Shown here: positions 16,903-25,806 of the stretch, in pieces
Position numbering within the stretch: position 1 is the first letter of the stretch
How the letters are laid out: each line of letters starts with the position of its first letter
Source of the DNA: Streptomyces oceani
Lineage (GTDB): Bacteria > Actinomycetota > Actinomycetes > Streptomycetales > Streptomycetaceae
Direction: 5' to 3'
Assembly: GCF_001751245.1 (NCBI RefSeq)
Contig: NZ_LJGU01000130.1
Location: forward strand, 1-64,000
DNA length: 64,000 bases
Made by a program: the position numbers and the translations under genes
Notes under the pieces: generated by a model
Seen by the model: the letters and a program-made list of their open reading frames with translations, nothing else
Told to the model about the DNA's origin: nothing
The model's database searches: none

Positions 16903-19784
16903 GAGACGCCGTCACGTCGGACGAGGAGACCCCGGAGAACCAACCGCCTCCCACGCCGCAGGGCCCTCCGGAGCCCATCGCCATCGTCGGTGTCGCCGCG
17001 CTCTACCCCGGGGCCCACACCGTGGGCGACTACTGGCGACTACTCACCGACGAAGCCCGCCTCCCTCCTACGGACCAACCGCCGAGCACCCGCGGGCTCG
17101 ACGATCTTGAGGTCGACCTCGCCTCGTTCGGCATCCCGCCTGCGCAGGCCCGATCGATCGCCCGGATGCAGCTGCTGATGCTGGAGGGAGCCCGTCGGTG
17201 CCTGGCGGACGCGGGACACCCGGAGCGCCCGCTGCCGACGGACCGTACGGACGTCGTCGTGGGGACCTGCTTCGGCTTGGACCGGCAGTACGCCAACGCC
17301 CTTCGTATCGAGGGCGCTCGATACGCCCGGCACCTGGCGGAGGTGGCGGCGGCGCACGAGTTCGGCGGCTGCTCGGAAGCGGACGCCGCGGAGGCCGCTC
17401 ACGAGTTCCGCGCGGAGCTACGCCGTCGCCTGGGAGCCTCGCCCCACGACCGGGTCGGCGAGATGGCGAGCACGATTCCCGCACGTATCGCGACAGCCTG
17501 CAAGCTGCGCGGTCGCACCCTCGCCCTCGAGTCCCAGGACGCGACGTCCTACCTCGGTGTCGCACACGCCATCGACAGCCTGCGCGGCCGGCTGTCCGAC
17601 GCCGTGCTGGTGCTCGCCGGCCAGCAGGAGGAGGGGCCCTTTCTCGGTCACGCGCTGGCCGGCAAGGGCCTCTCGGCGGCCGAGACCCGCCCCTTCGACC
17701 CGGACGGGACTGGCTTCTCGCTGGGAGCCGGTGTCGGTGGCCTCCTGCTCAAGCGACTGTCCACGGCGGTCCGGGACGGAGACCGGATCTACGCGACGGT
17801 GCTGGACGGCTCCCTGGGCCATGACGCGCGGCCGGGCGTCTTCCGATACTCGACATCCGCCGCCCGCCGCCACGAGGTGGCCGCCGAGGCCTACGCCAGG
17901 TCGGGCGTCGCGGCGTCCTCCGTACGGTATGTCGAGTGCGCCGGCCACGGAGTCGGTCCGGACGCCCGTGCCGAACTCGAGGCCCTCTCGACGCTGTTCA
18001 CCGATCCGGACAGCGCCGCGGAGCAGTCCCCGCCGGTGGTGCTGGGCAGCGCACGCGACCGACTCGGGCACACCTTCGCCAACGCCGGCCTGGCGAGCGT
18101 CAGCAAGGTCGCCCTGGCGCTGCATCACCGGACGCTGCCCCCGCACCGCGATACCGGCGGAGGACCGCGGACGGCCCTGTCCGGCACGCCGTTTCGGCTC
18201 GCCCGGCACGTCGAGCCCTGGCCAGACCCCGAGGACGGGGCTCCGCGACGGGCCGCGGTGAGCGGTTCCTCACTGACCGGCACGCTCTGCCATCTCGTGC
18301 TCCAGGAGCACGCCCCCACACTCGGGTCCACGGTGCGCAGCGGCGCGGCTGTCCGTACGGTGGCGGGGCGTACCGCGTCCCGCGAACCGATCGCCATCGT
18401 CGGGTACGGCGGCAGCTTCGCCGACTCCACGGACGCGGACGGCTTCTGGACAGCCATGCTGTCGGGCCGGGACCGGATCGGCCCGCTTCCTGAGGTAATC
18501 CTCGATCGACGGCTCTACCACTCGCCCGGGCAACTGAGCCCGGACCGGAGCTACACCGACCTGGGCGCACCCGTGCGGGTGCCGACCCGGCCCCCCGAGG
18601 GGTTGCGCGTCACCCCCCGGCGCTACGCCGCGATGGACCCGGCCCAGCGGCTGGGACTGATGGTGGCGGAGGAGATGTTCACGCGCCGCGGCACCGCCGC
18701 GGGGCCGCTCACCGGTCCGGGTGTGGTCGCCGTCGGGAGCAACCTCGGCCTCACCCGGGAACGCCGTCTCAACGCCGGACTCTGCCGCGACACCCTCGAG
18801 GCCACGGTCCGGGAGACGGCTGTCTTCGCCAAGCTCTCCGCCGGCGGCATGGACCCGGACGCACTGCTCAAACTCGTCCGCGAGCGCTTCGGCGACCCGG
18901 AGAGCGCCGACTCTCCCTCCGCGCTGGACGGCGCGCTCGCCAGTGGCGTGCCAGCCCTGATCGCCAACGAGCACCGACTGGCGGCGGTACCAGTCGCCGT
19001 GGAGGCGGCATGTGCCTCCACCCTGGCCGCCATCGATCTCGCTGTCAGTCGCCTCCGCTCGGGCAGCGTGCGTTACGCCATCGCCGGAGGCGTGGAACTC
19101 CCGTGCAATGCGCGGGACATGGCGCTGTGCTCGGCGCTGGGCCTGCTGTCCCACGACCGCATCACCCCGTTCGACACGGAAGCCGACGGATTCACCCCGG
19201 GCGACGGCTGCTCGCTCTTCCTCCTGAAGCGATACGCGGACGCCCGTCGGGACGGGGAGCCGATCTACGGTCTGTTGCGCGGCGTGGGCGCCTCCAACGA
19301 CGCCAAGTCACTCATCGCCCCGGACGCCTCCGGCCAGGCACGGGCCATGCGGCGGAGCTTCGAACAGGTCGACTTCGGCCCGGCGGCGGTCGACTACCTG
19401 GAGGCGCACGGCACCGGCACCCGGGTCGGGGACCGTGTGGAGATCGACGCGACCTCCCAGGTCTACGCCGATCACGAGCGGGATCGTCCGCTGGAGATCG
19501 GCTCGGCCAAGTCCTTCGTCGGTCACACCTTCGCCGCGGCGGGCGGCGCCGGACTGCTTCGCGCCCTGCTCGCCCTACGTACGGGAACCATTCCGCCCAA
19601 CGCCAACCTGCGTACGGTCAACCCCCAACTCCACCTGGCCGGTATCCCGGCGCGGATCTCCACCGAGGGCAGGGAGTGGGAAAGGGCGGACGGCCGGCCA
19701 CGTCGGGCCGCCGTCAGCTCTTTCGGCACCGGCGGCATCAACTACCACCTGCTCGTCGAGGAACCCATGGACGGAGCACGATGA
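16899..19784 (+). CDS. redX: RedX, double ketosynthase-like enzyme of bipyrrole assembly
   Basis: 961 aa with two thiolase-fold halves. The first (about 26-470) has lost the active cysteine: [11 protein letters not shown] replaces the usual TACSSS, with Ala215 at the Cys position, and the His motif is changed to VECAGHGVG. The second (about 390-955) is intact, with Cys705 in [20 protein letters not shown] and [11 protein letters not shown]. In prodiginine biosynthesis RedX accepts the pyrrole-2-carboxyl unit from carrier RedO and condenses it with a malonyl unit on RedN. ATG 16899 overlaps the redD stop; the redW start overlaps its stop, so redD-X-W form a coupled operon. Confidence 0.92.
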   Translation: MRDAVTSDEETPENQPPPTPQGPPEPIAIVGVAALYPGAHTVGDYWRLLTDEARLPPTDQPPSTRGLDDLEVDLASFGIPPAQARSIARMQLLMLEGARRCLADAGHPERPLPTDRTDVVVGTCFGLDRQYANALRIEGARYARHLAEVAAAHEFGGCSEADAAEAAHEFRAELRRRLGASPHDRVGEMASTIPARIATACKLRGRTLALESQDATSYLGVAHAIDSLRGRLSDAVLVLAGQQEEGPFLGHALAGKGLSAAETRPFDPDGTGFSLGAGVGGLLLKRLSTAVRDGDRIYATVLDGSLGHDARPGVFRYSTSAARRHEVAAEAYARSGVAASSVRYVECAGHGVGPDARAELEALSTLFTDPDSAAEQSPPVVLGSARDRLGHTFANAGLASVSKVALALHHRTLPPHRDTGGGPRTALSGTPFRLARHVEPWPDPEDGAPRRAAVSGSSLTGTLCHLVLQEHAPTLGSTVRSGAAVRTVAGRTASREPIAIVGYGGSFADSTDADGFWTAMLSGRDRIGPLPEVILDRRLYHSPGQLSPDRSYTDLGAPVRVPTRPPEGLRVTPRRYAAMDPAQRLGLMVAEEMFTRRGTAAGPLTGPGVVAVGSNLGLTRERRLNAGLCRDTLEATVRETAVFAKLSAGGMDPDALLKLVRERFGDPESADSPSALDGALASGVPALIANEHRLAAVPVAVEAACASTLAAIDLAVSRLRSGSVRYAIAGGVELPCNARDMALCSALGLLSHDRITPFDTEADGFTPGDGCSLFLLKRYADARRDGEPIYGLLRGVGASNDAKSLIAPDASGQARAMRRSFEQVDFGPAAVDYLEAHGTGTRVGDRVEIDATSQVYADHERDRPLEIGSAKSFVGHTFAAAGGAGLLRALLALRTGTIPPNANLRTVNPQLHLAGIPARISTEGREWERADGRPRRAAVSSFGTGGINYHLLVEEPMDGAR

Positions 19785-20938
19785 ACTTCGACCTGCCCGA
19801 GGAGACCCGCGAGATGTGCGACATGGTCGTGCGGTTCGCCTCTCGCGATCTCCAGACTTCCGACACCTTCGACGCGGACGACTTCCGGCGTCGTTGGCAA
19901 CTCGCCGGCAAACAGGGGATCGTCGGTGCCAGCGTCCCCAGCGCCTACGGCGGCAGCGGGCTGGACGCCGTCGCCACGGCCGCCGTCATGGAGGCACTCG
20001 GCTACGGCTGCCGGGACACCGGTTTCGCCTTCTCCGCGGCCGCCCACCTGTTCGCGGCCGTCATGCCGATCGTCGAGTTCGGCACCGAGGAGCAGAAGCA
20101 CCGCCTGCTGCCGGGCCTGTCCTCGGGGGAGCACATCGCCGCGCATTGCGTCACCGAACCGGAGGCCGGCTCGAACGCTCTCCAGCTCCAGACCCGTGCC
20201 ACCCGTAGCGGCGAGCACTACCTGCTGAACGGCTCCAAGTGCTTCACCACGAACGCACCCGTCGCCGACGTGTTCGTGGTGCAGGCCGCGACCACACCCG
20301 GTGGCGGCTTCTTCGGACTCACCACCTTCCTCGTGGCGGCCGGCACTCCGGGGCTGACGGTGGGCCAGCGATACGACAAGCTCGGCCTGCGCGGCTCGCC
20401 GATGGCGGACGTGTACTTCGACCAGTGCGCCGTCCCGGTCACCGACGTCCTCGACGGGGAGGGCTCCGGCGCGGGCATCTTCGCGACCTCGATGCGCTGG
20501 GAGCGCACCTGTCTGTTCGCGGCGTACCTCGGCGCGATGAAACGGGTGCTGGACTCGACGATCGACCATGTGCGCCAGCGGGAGCAGTTCGGCACGCCCA
20601 TCGGCGGCTTCCAGTCCGTCAGCCACCGAGTCGTCGACATGATGGCGCGTCACGAGTCGGCACGTCTCATGCTCTACAAGGCGGCACAGGGCCTGGCTGA
20701 CGGACGCGACGACGAGATCGGGCCCGCGCTCGCGAAGATCATGGTCAGCGAGGCCGCGGTCCAGCTCGGTCTCGACGCCGTCCAACTACGGGGCGCGCTG
20801 GGCGTCCTCGGCGGCGAGGCCGAGACGCTGCTGCGCGACGCGGTGCCCTCACGCATTCTCTCCGGCACCAACGAGATTCAGAAGAACAACGCCGCGAGGG
20901 CTCTGGGACTGGGTTCCCGGGCCGCCGCCCGGCGCTGA
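19781..20938 (+). CDS. redW: RedW, L-prolyl-carrier protein dehydrogenase (acyl-CoA dehydrogenase fold)
   Basis: 385 aa, a typical flavin acyl-CoA dehydrogenase. It has the helical N-domain, [12 protein letters not shown] and [14 protein letters not shown] flavin/substrate motifs, the [16 protein letters not shown] helix and C-terminal [14 protein letters not shown]. In the red pathway it oxidises prolyl-S-RedO by four electrons to the pyrrole-2-carboxyl thioester, as PigA and PltE do. ATG 19781 overlaps the redX stop by 4 bp. Its TGA lies inside the first unit of a short tandem repeat (20934-20980). Confidence 0.93.
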   Translation: MNFDLPEETREMCDMVVRFASRDLQTSDTFDADDFRRRWQLAGKQGIVGASVPSAYGGSGLDAVATAAVMEALGYGCRDTGFAFSAAAHLFAAVMPIVEFGTEEQKHRLLPGLSSGEHIAAHCVTEPEAGSNALQLQTRATRSGEHYLLNGSKCFTTNAPVADVFVVQAATTPGGGFFGLTTFLVAAGTPGLTVGQRYDKLGLRGSPMADVYFDQCAVPVTDVLDGEGSGAGIFATSMRWERTCLFAAYLGAMKRVLDSTIDHVRQREQFGTPIGGFQSVSHRVVDMMARHESARLMLYKAAQGLADGRDDEIGPALAKIMVSEAAVQLGLDAVQLRGALGVLGGEAETLLRDAVPSRILSGTNEIQKNNAARALGLGSRAAARR

Positions 20939-20980
20939 CCGCCGCTGACCGCCGCTGACCGCCGCTGACCGCCGCTGACT
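20934..20980. repeat. Five-copy 10-bp tandem repeat between redW and redY
   Basis: The heptamer GCTGACC recurs at 20934, 20944, 20954 and 20964, with GCTGACT at 20974: exact 10-bp period, the first unit containing the redW stop. The same heptamer is part of the RedD-type boxes at 27.4 kb, but there the period is 11 bp. Confidence 0.85.
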
Positions 20981-20996
20981 GAGGATTCGAGGACCC

Positions 20997-21314
20997 ATGG
21001 ACGTCGTTGTGCATCGCATCCGGCTACACGAGAGTACGGACCCCGCCCGTTTCGAGCAGTGGGTGCGGGACGTGGACTACGCCACCTGCCCGGACATTCC
21101 CAGCATCCGGGCATTCGGCGTCCATCGGGTATCCACCGAGGCCGCCGCACCGTTTCACTATTTCGAGGTCATCTCGTTGACGAGCGCTGACGAATTCGCC
21201 AGGGACATGAAGACGGAGGCTTTCCGTGGGTTGGAGGCGGAGTTCGACAGCATGGCTTCGGTGATTGACGAGGTCGCCGGCACGCGTGTCGAACCGGGAT
21301 ACTCGGCGATCTGA
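20997..21314 (+). CDS. redY: RedY, small dimeric alpha/beta-barrel-like protein
   Basis: 105 aa with no signal or membrane segment. Its pattern (MDVVVHRIRLHESTDPARFEQWV, later FHYFEVISLTSADEF and VIDEVAGTRVEPGYSAI) suits a ferredoxin-like alpha/beta-barrel (EthD/Dabb-like). Its position after redW matches redY of the S. coelicolor cluster. The biochemical role of RedY is not established. The ATG has an AGGA ribosome site. It ends the redD-X-W-Y operon, facing redZ. Confidence 0.8.
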   Translation: MDVVVHRIRLHESTDPARFEQWVRDVDYATCPDIPSIRAFGVHRVSTEAAAPFHYFEVISLTSADEFARDMKTEAFRGLEAEFDSMASVIDEVAGTRVEPGYSAI

Positions 21315-21327
21315 TGTCCGCCCGGCG

Positions 21328-21381
21328 GTGCCGGAGGTCGTCGATGGCGCCGATCAGCGTGTCACCGACGACCTCCGGCAC
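21328..21381. terminator. Bidirectional terminator between convergent redY and redZ
   Basis: A perfect 16-bp inverted repeat (21328-21343 with 21366-21381) and 22-base loop. It starts 14 bases after the redY stop and lies about 63 bases downstream of the redZ stop on the other strand. Confidence 0.8.
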
Positions 21382-21444
21382 GGCGGATTTCCGTTCACCT
21401 GCTCGATACGGCACCCCCGCGGACGGCTCCGGACGCGATTCGCT

Positions 21445-22104
21445 TCACGACCGTCCGAGCACTGTCCCCATATCCCCGACAAGCCGCGACTTGTAGGCGA
21501 TAGCGACGGCCTGGGCTCGGGAACCGGCGCCAAGCTTACGCAGAATATGGTGCACATGAGTGCGGACCGTCGCGTTCGATATGGAGAGCTCCCGCGCGAT
21601 CTCCGCGTTCGATCTGCCCTCGGCGAGGAGGAGCAGCACCTCGGCCTCGCGACCGGTGAGCGTGTCCGCCGCGGACCGGCCGCGTGCGGACGCCGAGGGA
21701 CTCGGGAACTGCCCCAGACACCCCCGGGCGATCTCCGGCACGACCATCACGTCGACCCGGACGACCGTTCTGATGATGTGCACCAGTTCCTCGACGGAAC
21801 TCTCCACCGACAGCACGGCACGGACGCCCACCTGCAACGCCTCGAACGCCCGCTGAACGCTCTCGCAGGTGGCGAGGAGCACGACCTTGGTGTGCCGGGC
21901 CAGCTCGGCGAGCTCGTCCTTGTCGTCAATGGTGAGGACCGGAGCGACCACCAGAAGGACGTCGGGTGCGGTCTCCAGGGTGATCGAGAGGGCCTCCCTC
22001 GCGGAGGACTCGACGCGTATGTCCGAGTCGTACTGTCGCAGCAGCGCGCTCACGCCCGCGGCCATGATCGCCTTGTCGCTGCACACGAGAATATGGAGGC
22101 TCAT
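21445..22104 (-). CDS. redZ: RedZ, atypical NarL/LuxR-type response regulator
   Basis: 219 aa: receiver-like domain (1-~120) plus LuxR helix-turn-helix (LTGREAEVLLLLAEGRSNAEIARELSISNATVRTHVHHILRKLG). The receiver lacks the phosphorylation chemistry. The acidic pair near residue 9 reads CSDK, the phosphoacceptor Asp position is Val53 (PDVLLVVAP) and the conserved Lys region reads LSVESS. RedZ proteins work without phosphorylation and activate redD. No TTA codon is present, whereas S. coelicolor redZ is known as a TTA-containing bldA target. ATG 22104 with a GGAG-like site. It faces the redD operon and has a long AT-rich leader region. Confidence 0.92.
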   Translation of the reverse strand: MSLHILVCSDKAIMAAGVSALLRQYDSDIRVESSAREALSITLETAPDVLLVVAPVLTIDDKDELAELARHTKVVLLATCESVQRAFEALQVGVRAVLSVESSVEELVHIIRTVVRVDVMVVPEIARGCLGQFPSPSASARGRSAADTLTGREAEVLLLLAEGRSNAEIARELSISNATVRTHVHHILRKLGAGSRAQAVAIAYKSRLVGDMGTVLGRS

Positions 22105-22700
22105 GACGGGCTCCGACGGAGCACAGCCGCCCGAAGGGCCGCGACACCGGCCGCCGCGTGGAGATCGGAATCACGACGAAGGACCACCCAGAACCCCGAC
22201 TTCACCACCAAGATTTCACAACCCAGCCACATAGCGACGAGGAGAACAGAACACGTCGGCGGTCCACCAATTCATCCCCCCAAACACCCACGACGGGGCG
22301 TGGGTCCGCATCAGAACATCATCGCGTCTGAATCGACTGGCGCCCAGGCAGCAGCCATCGCTTGCCCATAGCACATTCTGAACTCTCCCCGCACGGAAAA
22401 CGACCGAAGCAACCACGACCGTCTTCCGCAGCCACTTCGCCAGAACCTCAGAATTCCCACCTGATACGCACGGCCAGACAACTGAGCAGCCATCAATTCA
22501 CAGTCACCGGAAGCGTAACACACACTCTCCATTATTGCGCGTGTACACAACGTGCTCGAAGACTGCGATAGAGTTCACCCACGCACGCGAACTGGCGAGT
22601 AGCGTTACCGCCAAGTACTCGTGAGTCTGGCATTCGATTTCCGCTATTCATGGTACGAACAAGGAACTCCGCCGGGTCATTGATAGCCGCTCGGTCCCTC
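22105..22700. other. 596-bp AT-richer intergenic region upstream of redZ
   Basis: It lies between the redZ start and the redV stop, with no ORF of Streptomyces codon bias. It is clearly less GC-rich than its surroundings, with runs such as AGATTTCACAACC and CCATTATTGCGCG. It contains a 7-bp hairpin (22286-22292 with 22299-22305, in the redZ leader) and an 8-bp palindrome GTGTACAC near 22541. Being long and upstream of redZ only, it likely holds the redZ promoter and binding sites for pleiotropic regulators; no specific site can be assigned. Confidence 0.6.
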
Positions 22701-23954
22701 TTACCCCCGCCGAATCGGCCCCACGGAACCGGAGCCCGAGTCCGCGTCCGTGCCCACCGTTCGGTAGCCGCCACCGGATCTGCGCGGCGAGGGCAGGGCG
22801 GTCCGGAGAGGGCGGCCGAGACGGGCGAGGAAGAACGTCCGACCCGGCAGTTCCAGCTCCCTCTGCACGGCCCGGCGCAGGTCCTCGTGTTGCAGCACGA
22901 TACTGAGCGGGTGCAGGACGAGCCCGGCGCGAGTGACCGCCAACCAGTAGTCGGCCAGGCGCTCCCCGCCACGCAGCGCGTCGTCCAGTCCAGGCAGCTT
23001 CGCAGCCATCCCCAGCGCGACAAGAGCCGGGCTGCGCCGTGCCGTTGTGGCGAGCCCGATCGCGAGAAAGCGGTGGAAGCCCACCAGGCACAGCAGCCTC
23101 ATGACCGGCGGCCACAACACCAGCCGGGCGCCCAGGCGGAACGGGCCGCGCATCGGCCCGAAGAGATGGGTCAGGGTGAACCCGTCCGCTCGGGCACGCT
23201 CCTCCCGTTCGCTGAAGCGGAGGTACGAGTGGGTCTCCCGCCACGCGTCGCGGTTCTTGAAGTCCCGGCCAGCGTGTCGCGCGAGGAAGGAGACGAAACG
23301 CTCCCTTTCCCGCGCGCCCGTCAGGTGTCGTGTCGTCACCGCCGTCCGCGGATCGCCCTGGTTGACCCGTCCTGGCAGTTGGTCCTGTCCTGTCGGCCCG
23401 GTCCGTTCGGCCAGTTCAGCCAGCAGCCCGGGCTCCAGCGGAGCGCTGTCGTACGGGTAGCGGTTGGTGTGACGCCCGCGGGCGAGCGTGAGCAGTTCCG
23501 TCGGGTCCTCCCCGGAAGCCGGGCCCCTCGCCAGCCGCGCCACGCTCAGCGGCGTCCAATGTTCCGGCCACCGCGGCCCGAACTCCGGCCGATCGCCGTC
23601 CTCCACCGTATGGACGTGCGTCGCCACCCAACCGCGCGCCGCGAGGGACCGCAGCAGCATGCGCCAGTACGCGCCGCAACTCACGTGCATCTCCACCGTG
23701 TGCGCCGCGAGGGAGTCCAGTTCGCGTCGGCGGTCCAGGGCGAGCACCAGGTACTCGGCCTCCGTGCCGGCCTCCACGTCGGCTTCCGTGCCGAGCCAGG
23801 CGTGTGCCACCTCTCGGGCGTCACCGGCGAGACGCGCCAACGCCCACGGCTGGCAGTTGTGTGACGAGGGGGCGAGCACAGCGCAGTCCACCGCCGCGTC
23901 CAACGCGGTCGCGAAGGCCGCCCGAGCCGTCCGTGCCTCGTTCTCGCGCTCCAT
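22701..23954 (-). CDS. redV: RedV, Acg/nitroreductase-like oxidoreductase
   Basis: 417 aa. The N-terminal APSSHNCQPWALARL motif (flavin-binding Ser/His/Asn loop of nitroreductases) and the duplicated fold (later RGRHTNRYPYDSAPLE, then GLATTARRSPALVALG) match the Acg-like family of red/prodiginine clusters. It is proposed to act in the redox steps of the bipyrrole branch. ATG 23954 follows GGAGGAA. It is the last gene of the leftward redQ-R-(kinase-like)-U-V operon, 29 bp after redU. The C-terminal Ser/Gly-rich tail looks disordered. Confidence 0.87.
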   Translation of the reverse strand: MERENEARTARAAFATALDAAVDCAVLAPSSHNCQPWALARLAGDAREVAHAWLGTEADVEAGTEAEYLVLALDRRRELDSLAAHTVEMHVSCGAYWRMLLRSLAARGWVATHVHTVEDGDRPEFGPRWPEHWTPLSVARLARGPASGEDPTELLTLARGRHTNRYPYDSAPLEPGLLAELAERTGPTGQDQLPGRVNQGDPRTAVTTRHLTGARERERFVSFLARHAGRDFKNRDAWRETHSYLRFSEREERARADGFTLTHLFGPMRGPFRLGARLVLWPPVMRLLCLVGFHRFLAIGLATTARRSPALVALGMAAKLPGLDDALRGGERLADYWLAVTRAGLVLHPLSIVLQHEDLRRAVQRELELPGRTFFLARLGRPLRTALPSPRRSGGGYRTVGTDADSGSGSVGPIRRG

Positions 23955-23983
23955 CCGTTCCTCCCACACGATGTGTTCGGTGT

Positions 23984-24778
23984 TCAGTACTGCCACACGA
24001 GAGCGAGCGAGTATCCGTCGACCCTGCCCGCCCAAGTCGTCAGCGGGCGATACCCGTCGGCCGGCGCCTGCCGGAGCAGTTCGGGCCCGGCACGCCAGTG
24101 GAAGCGTCCGTCCGGTTCCCAACGGGTGAGTACGACCTCCCGGACGTTCACGCGTAAGCCCACGGCGTAGTGCTTGAGCACCGCTTCCCGGCAGGCCCAG
24201 CGCAGTGCCTCCGGCATCGACGCCAGCCGCCGGACGCCGGAATGCCAGGAGGAGGGGTCGCCGTCCCCGTCGAGCAGTTCGCGCACCAACGGCGGCAGCT
24301 CCGTACGGTGTTCCACGTCGACGCCGATGGCGTGCGGCCCGCAGGCCGCGACGGCAAAGTCGCCCGAGTGCGAGAGTCCGACCTCGACCGGCACGTCCAC
24401 GACCGGCTTGCCGGACCGCATGCCGGCGACGAGGCGATCGACCCGCACCTCGCGGGTGGCGGCGGTCACGCCCCGGTGCCTTCGCTGGTGGGCGGTCACG
24501 CAGTGCTTGATGGCGAACCGTCCGGCGAGCCACTCGTCCCGCCGTCTGCGTACGGGCAGCGCGGTGGCGTACGCGGCCTCCTGCGGCGACAGGTGCCGGC
24601 GCTCCAGGCCGGCCCGCGTCGCGTCACTCTGCTTCCGCAGCCAGGCGATGGACACGACCGCGAGGGTGAGCCGCTCGGTGAGATGCCGAACGGTCAACGG
24701 ACGGGCGGTATTCAGCCGGACCGGCGGCTCTCCGCTGGTCGGCGCGAACCGTCCCGGCGGGCAGTCAGCGATCGACAT
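23984..24778 (-). CDS. redU: RedU, Sfp-type 4'-phosphopantetheinyl transferase
   Basis: 264 aa. PPTase motifs are visible: RRRRDEWLAGRFAIKHCV, GLSHSGDFAVAA, IGVDVEHR (Mg-binding Asp-x-Glu) and RWACREAVLKHY, a variant of the W-x-x-KEA-x-x-K motif with Arg for Lys. It converts the apo-carriers of RedO, RedN and RedL to holo-forms; RedQ may be served by the fatty acid PPTase instead. Codon 208 (24155-24157 on this strand) is TTA, which ties carrier activation to bldA. The start overlaps the end of the upstream kinase-like gene by 14 bp. Confidence 0.92.
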   Translation of the reverse strand: MSIADCPPGRFAPTSGEPPVRLNTARPLTVRHLTERLTLAVVSIAWLRKQSDATRAGLERRHLSPQEAAYATALPVRRRRDEWLAGRFAIKHCVTAHQRRHRGVTAATREVRVDRLVAGMRSGKPVVDVPVEVGLSHSGDFAVAACGPHAIGVDVEHRTELPPLVRELLDGDGDPSSWHSGVRRLASMPEALRWACREAVLKHYAVGLRVNVREVVLTRWEPDGRFHWRAGPELLRQAPADGYRPLTTWAGRVDGYSLALVWQY

Positions 24779-25655
24779 CGGGCGGCAACAGAAACGGATA
24801 CGGGCGCCGTCGGATGCCGCGGTGCCAGTACCGGTCGGCCTTCCGCAACCGCTGGATCAGCTCCCACATGCGCGCGTCGTCCCGGTAGTACGCGGCCACC
24901 TCGCCGACGGTGAGCGCGGGATTCACACGCGCGGCAGCCTGGTCGAGAAAGCCCGGGACGAGTTTCTCCAGGCGCTCCTTGTGCAGGTTCCCCAGGAAGT
25001 CGAGCAACACGCCGCGGGTCGAGTAGAACTTGTCGAAGATCGATCTCGTCATCGACAGCCGCACCACGTCACGTAGTGCCCACGGCAGCGAGCTGAAGAA
25101 CAGCCGCACGTCGAGCCGTTCCCGCCCCCGCTCGTCCCGCAGCATCGGCGTGGTCACGTCCAGATAGACCAACTCGCCGTCCAAGTCCACCCAGTTGGCT
25201 GCCTGGCCGTCGATGCCCAGACACGGGCCGACCGCACCGTCCACGACAGCGAGGAGCCGACCGAAGAACTGCTCGGCCCACGCGTCGCCCTCGGTGTGCA
25301 GCAGTCGTGAGCAGAGCCGGTCCGCGGGCAGGGCTCGCTGCACGCAGTAGGCCACGACCTTCCCGGAGGGCAGCGGCATGGTCCACAGTACGGTCGGGGC
25401 GACCCGTACCCCGGCGTCCGCCAGCCTCGTGAGGTACTCCTCCAGCGACCGTGCGTACCGGGCGAAGCGCTCCCGTGTGGGAAAGACCGGCAGCCGTTTG
25501 CACGCGAAGGACCCCGTCTCGGTGTCCAGGCGCAGTACGAGCGTGACCTCGCCGTAGCCGAGGACGGTCAGCTCTCGGTCGTCGGCTGTGCGCAGTGCCG
25601 CCCGCACCTGCTCCTCCAGGGCTGCCAGCTCGGGTTCGGGGACGGTGAACGTCAT
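24765..25655 (-). CDS. Kinase-fold-like protein of the red cluster, function unknown (redT/redS position)
   Basis: 296 aa from ATG 25655 (in-frame sequence continues up to 25730). I do not recognise a characterised family. The N-lobe-like stretch LGYGEVTLVLRLDTETGSFACKRLPVFPT has a glycine loop followed by a lysine. IDGQAANWVDLDGELVYLDVTTP resembles the catalytic-loop Asp-x4-Asn and the following metal-binding Asp of aminoglycoside-phosphotransferase-like kinases. No role is known in prodiginine synthesis. It sits between redR and redU in the leftward operon and overlaps redU, so it is co-expressed. The S. coelicolor cluster also has unassigned genes here; I do not commit to a symbol. Confidence 0.75.
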   Translation of the reverse strand: MTFTVPEPELAALEEQVRAALRTADDRELTVLGYGEVTLVLRLDTETGSFACKRLPVFPTRERFARYARSLEEYLTRLADAGVRVAPTVLWTMPLPSGKVVAYCVQRALPADRLCSRLLHTEGDAWAEQFFGRLLAVVDGAVGPCLGIDGQAANWVDLDGELVYLDVTTPMLRDERGRERLDVRLFFSSLPWALRDVVRLSMTRSIFDKFYSTRGVLLDFLGNLHKERLEKLVPGFLDQAAARVNPALTVGEVAAYYRDDARMWELIQRLRKADRYWHRGIRRRPYPFLLPPDVDR

Positions 25656-25806
25656 GGGGAGTCGTCGCCTGCTTCCTTCGGTACGGGTGCTGTCGGCGCC
25701 CACGGCCGGAGCCACCGCCGCAGGTGCCACCGGTAGCGCAGCGATGGCGGACGCTGACGGTGCGCCAAGCCGCTGGGGCGCTCGCGGCGCTCGGGGGCTG
25801 TGGTGC

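Noticed and set aside
20934..20980. CRISPR-like array
   Set aside because: The units are 10 bp with no spacers; it is a simple tandem repeat.
22541..22548. GTGTACAC palindrome as a gamma-butyrolactone receptor site
   Set aside because: Only 8 bp and without the longer conserved arms of such sites; no butyrolactone receptor gene is in the window.
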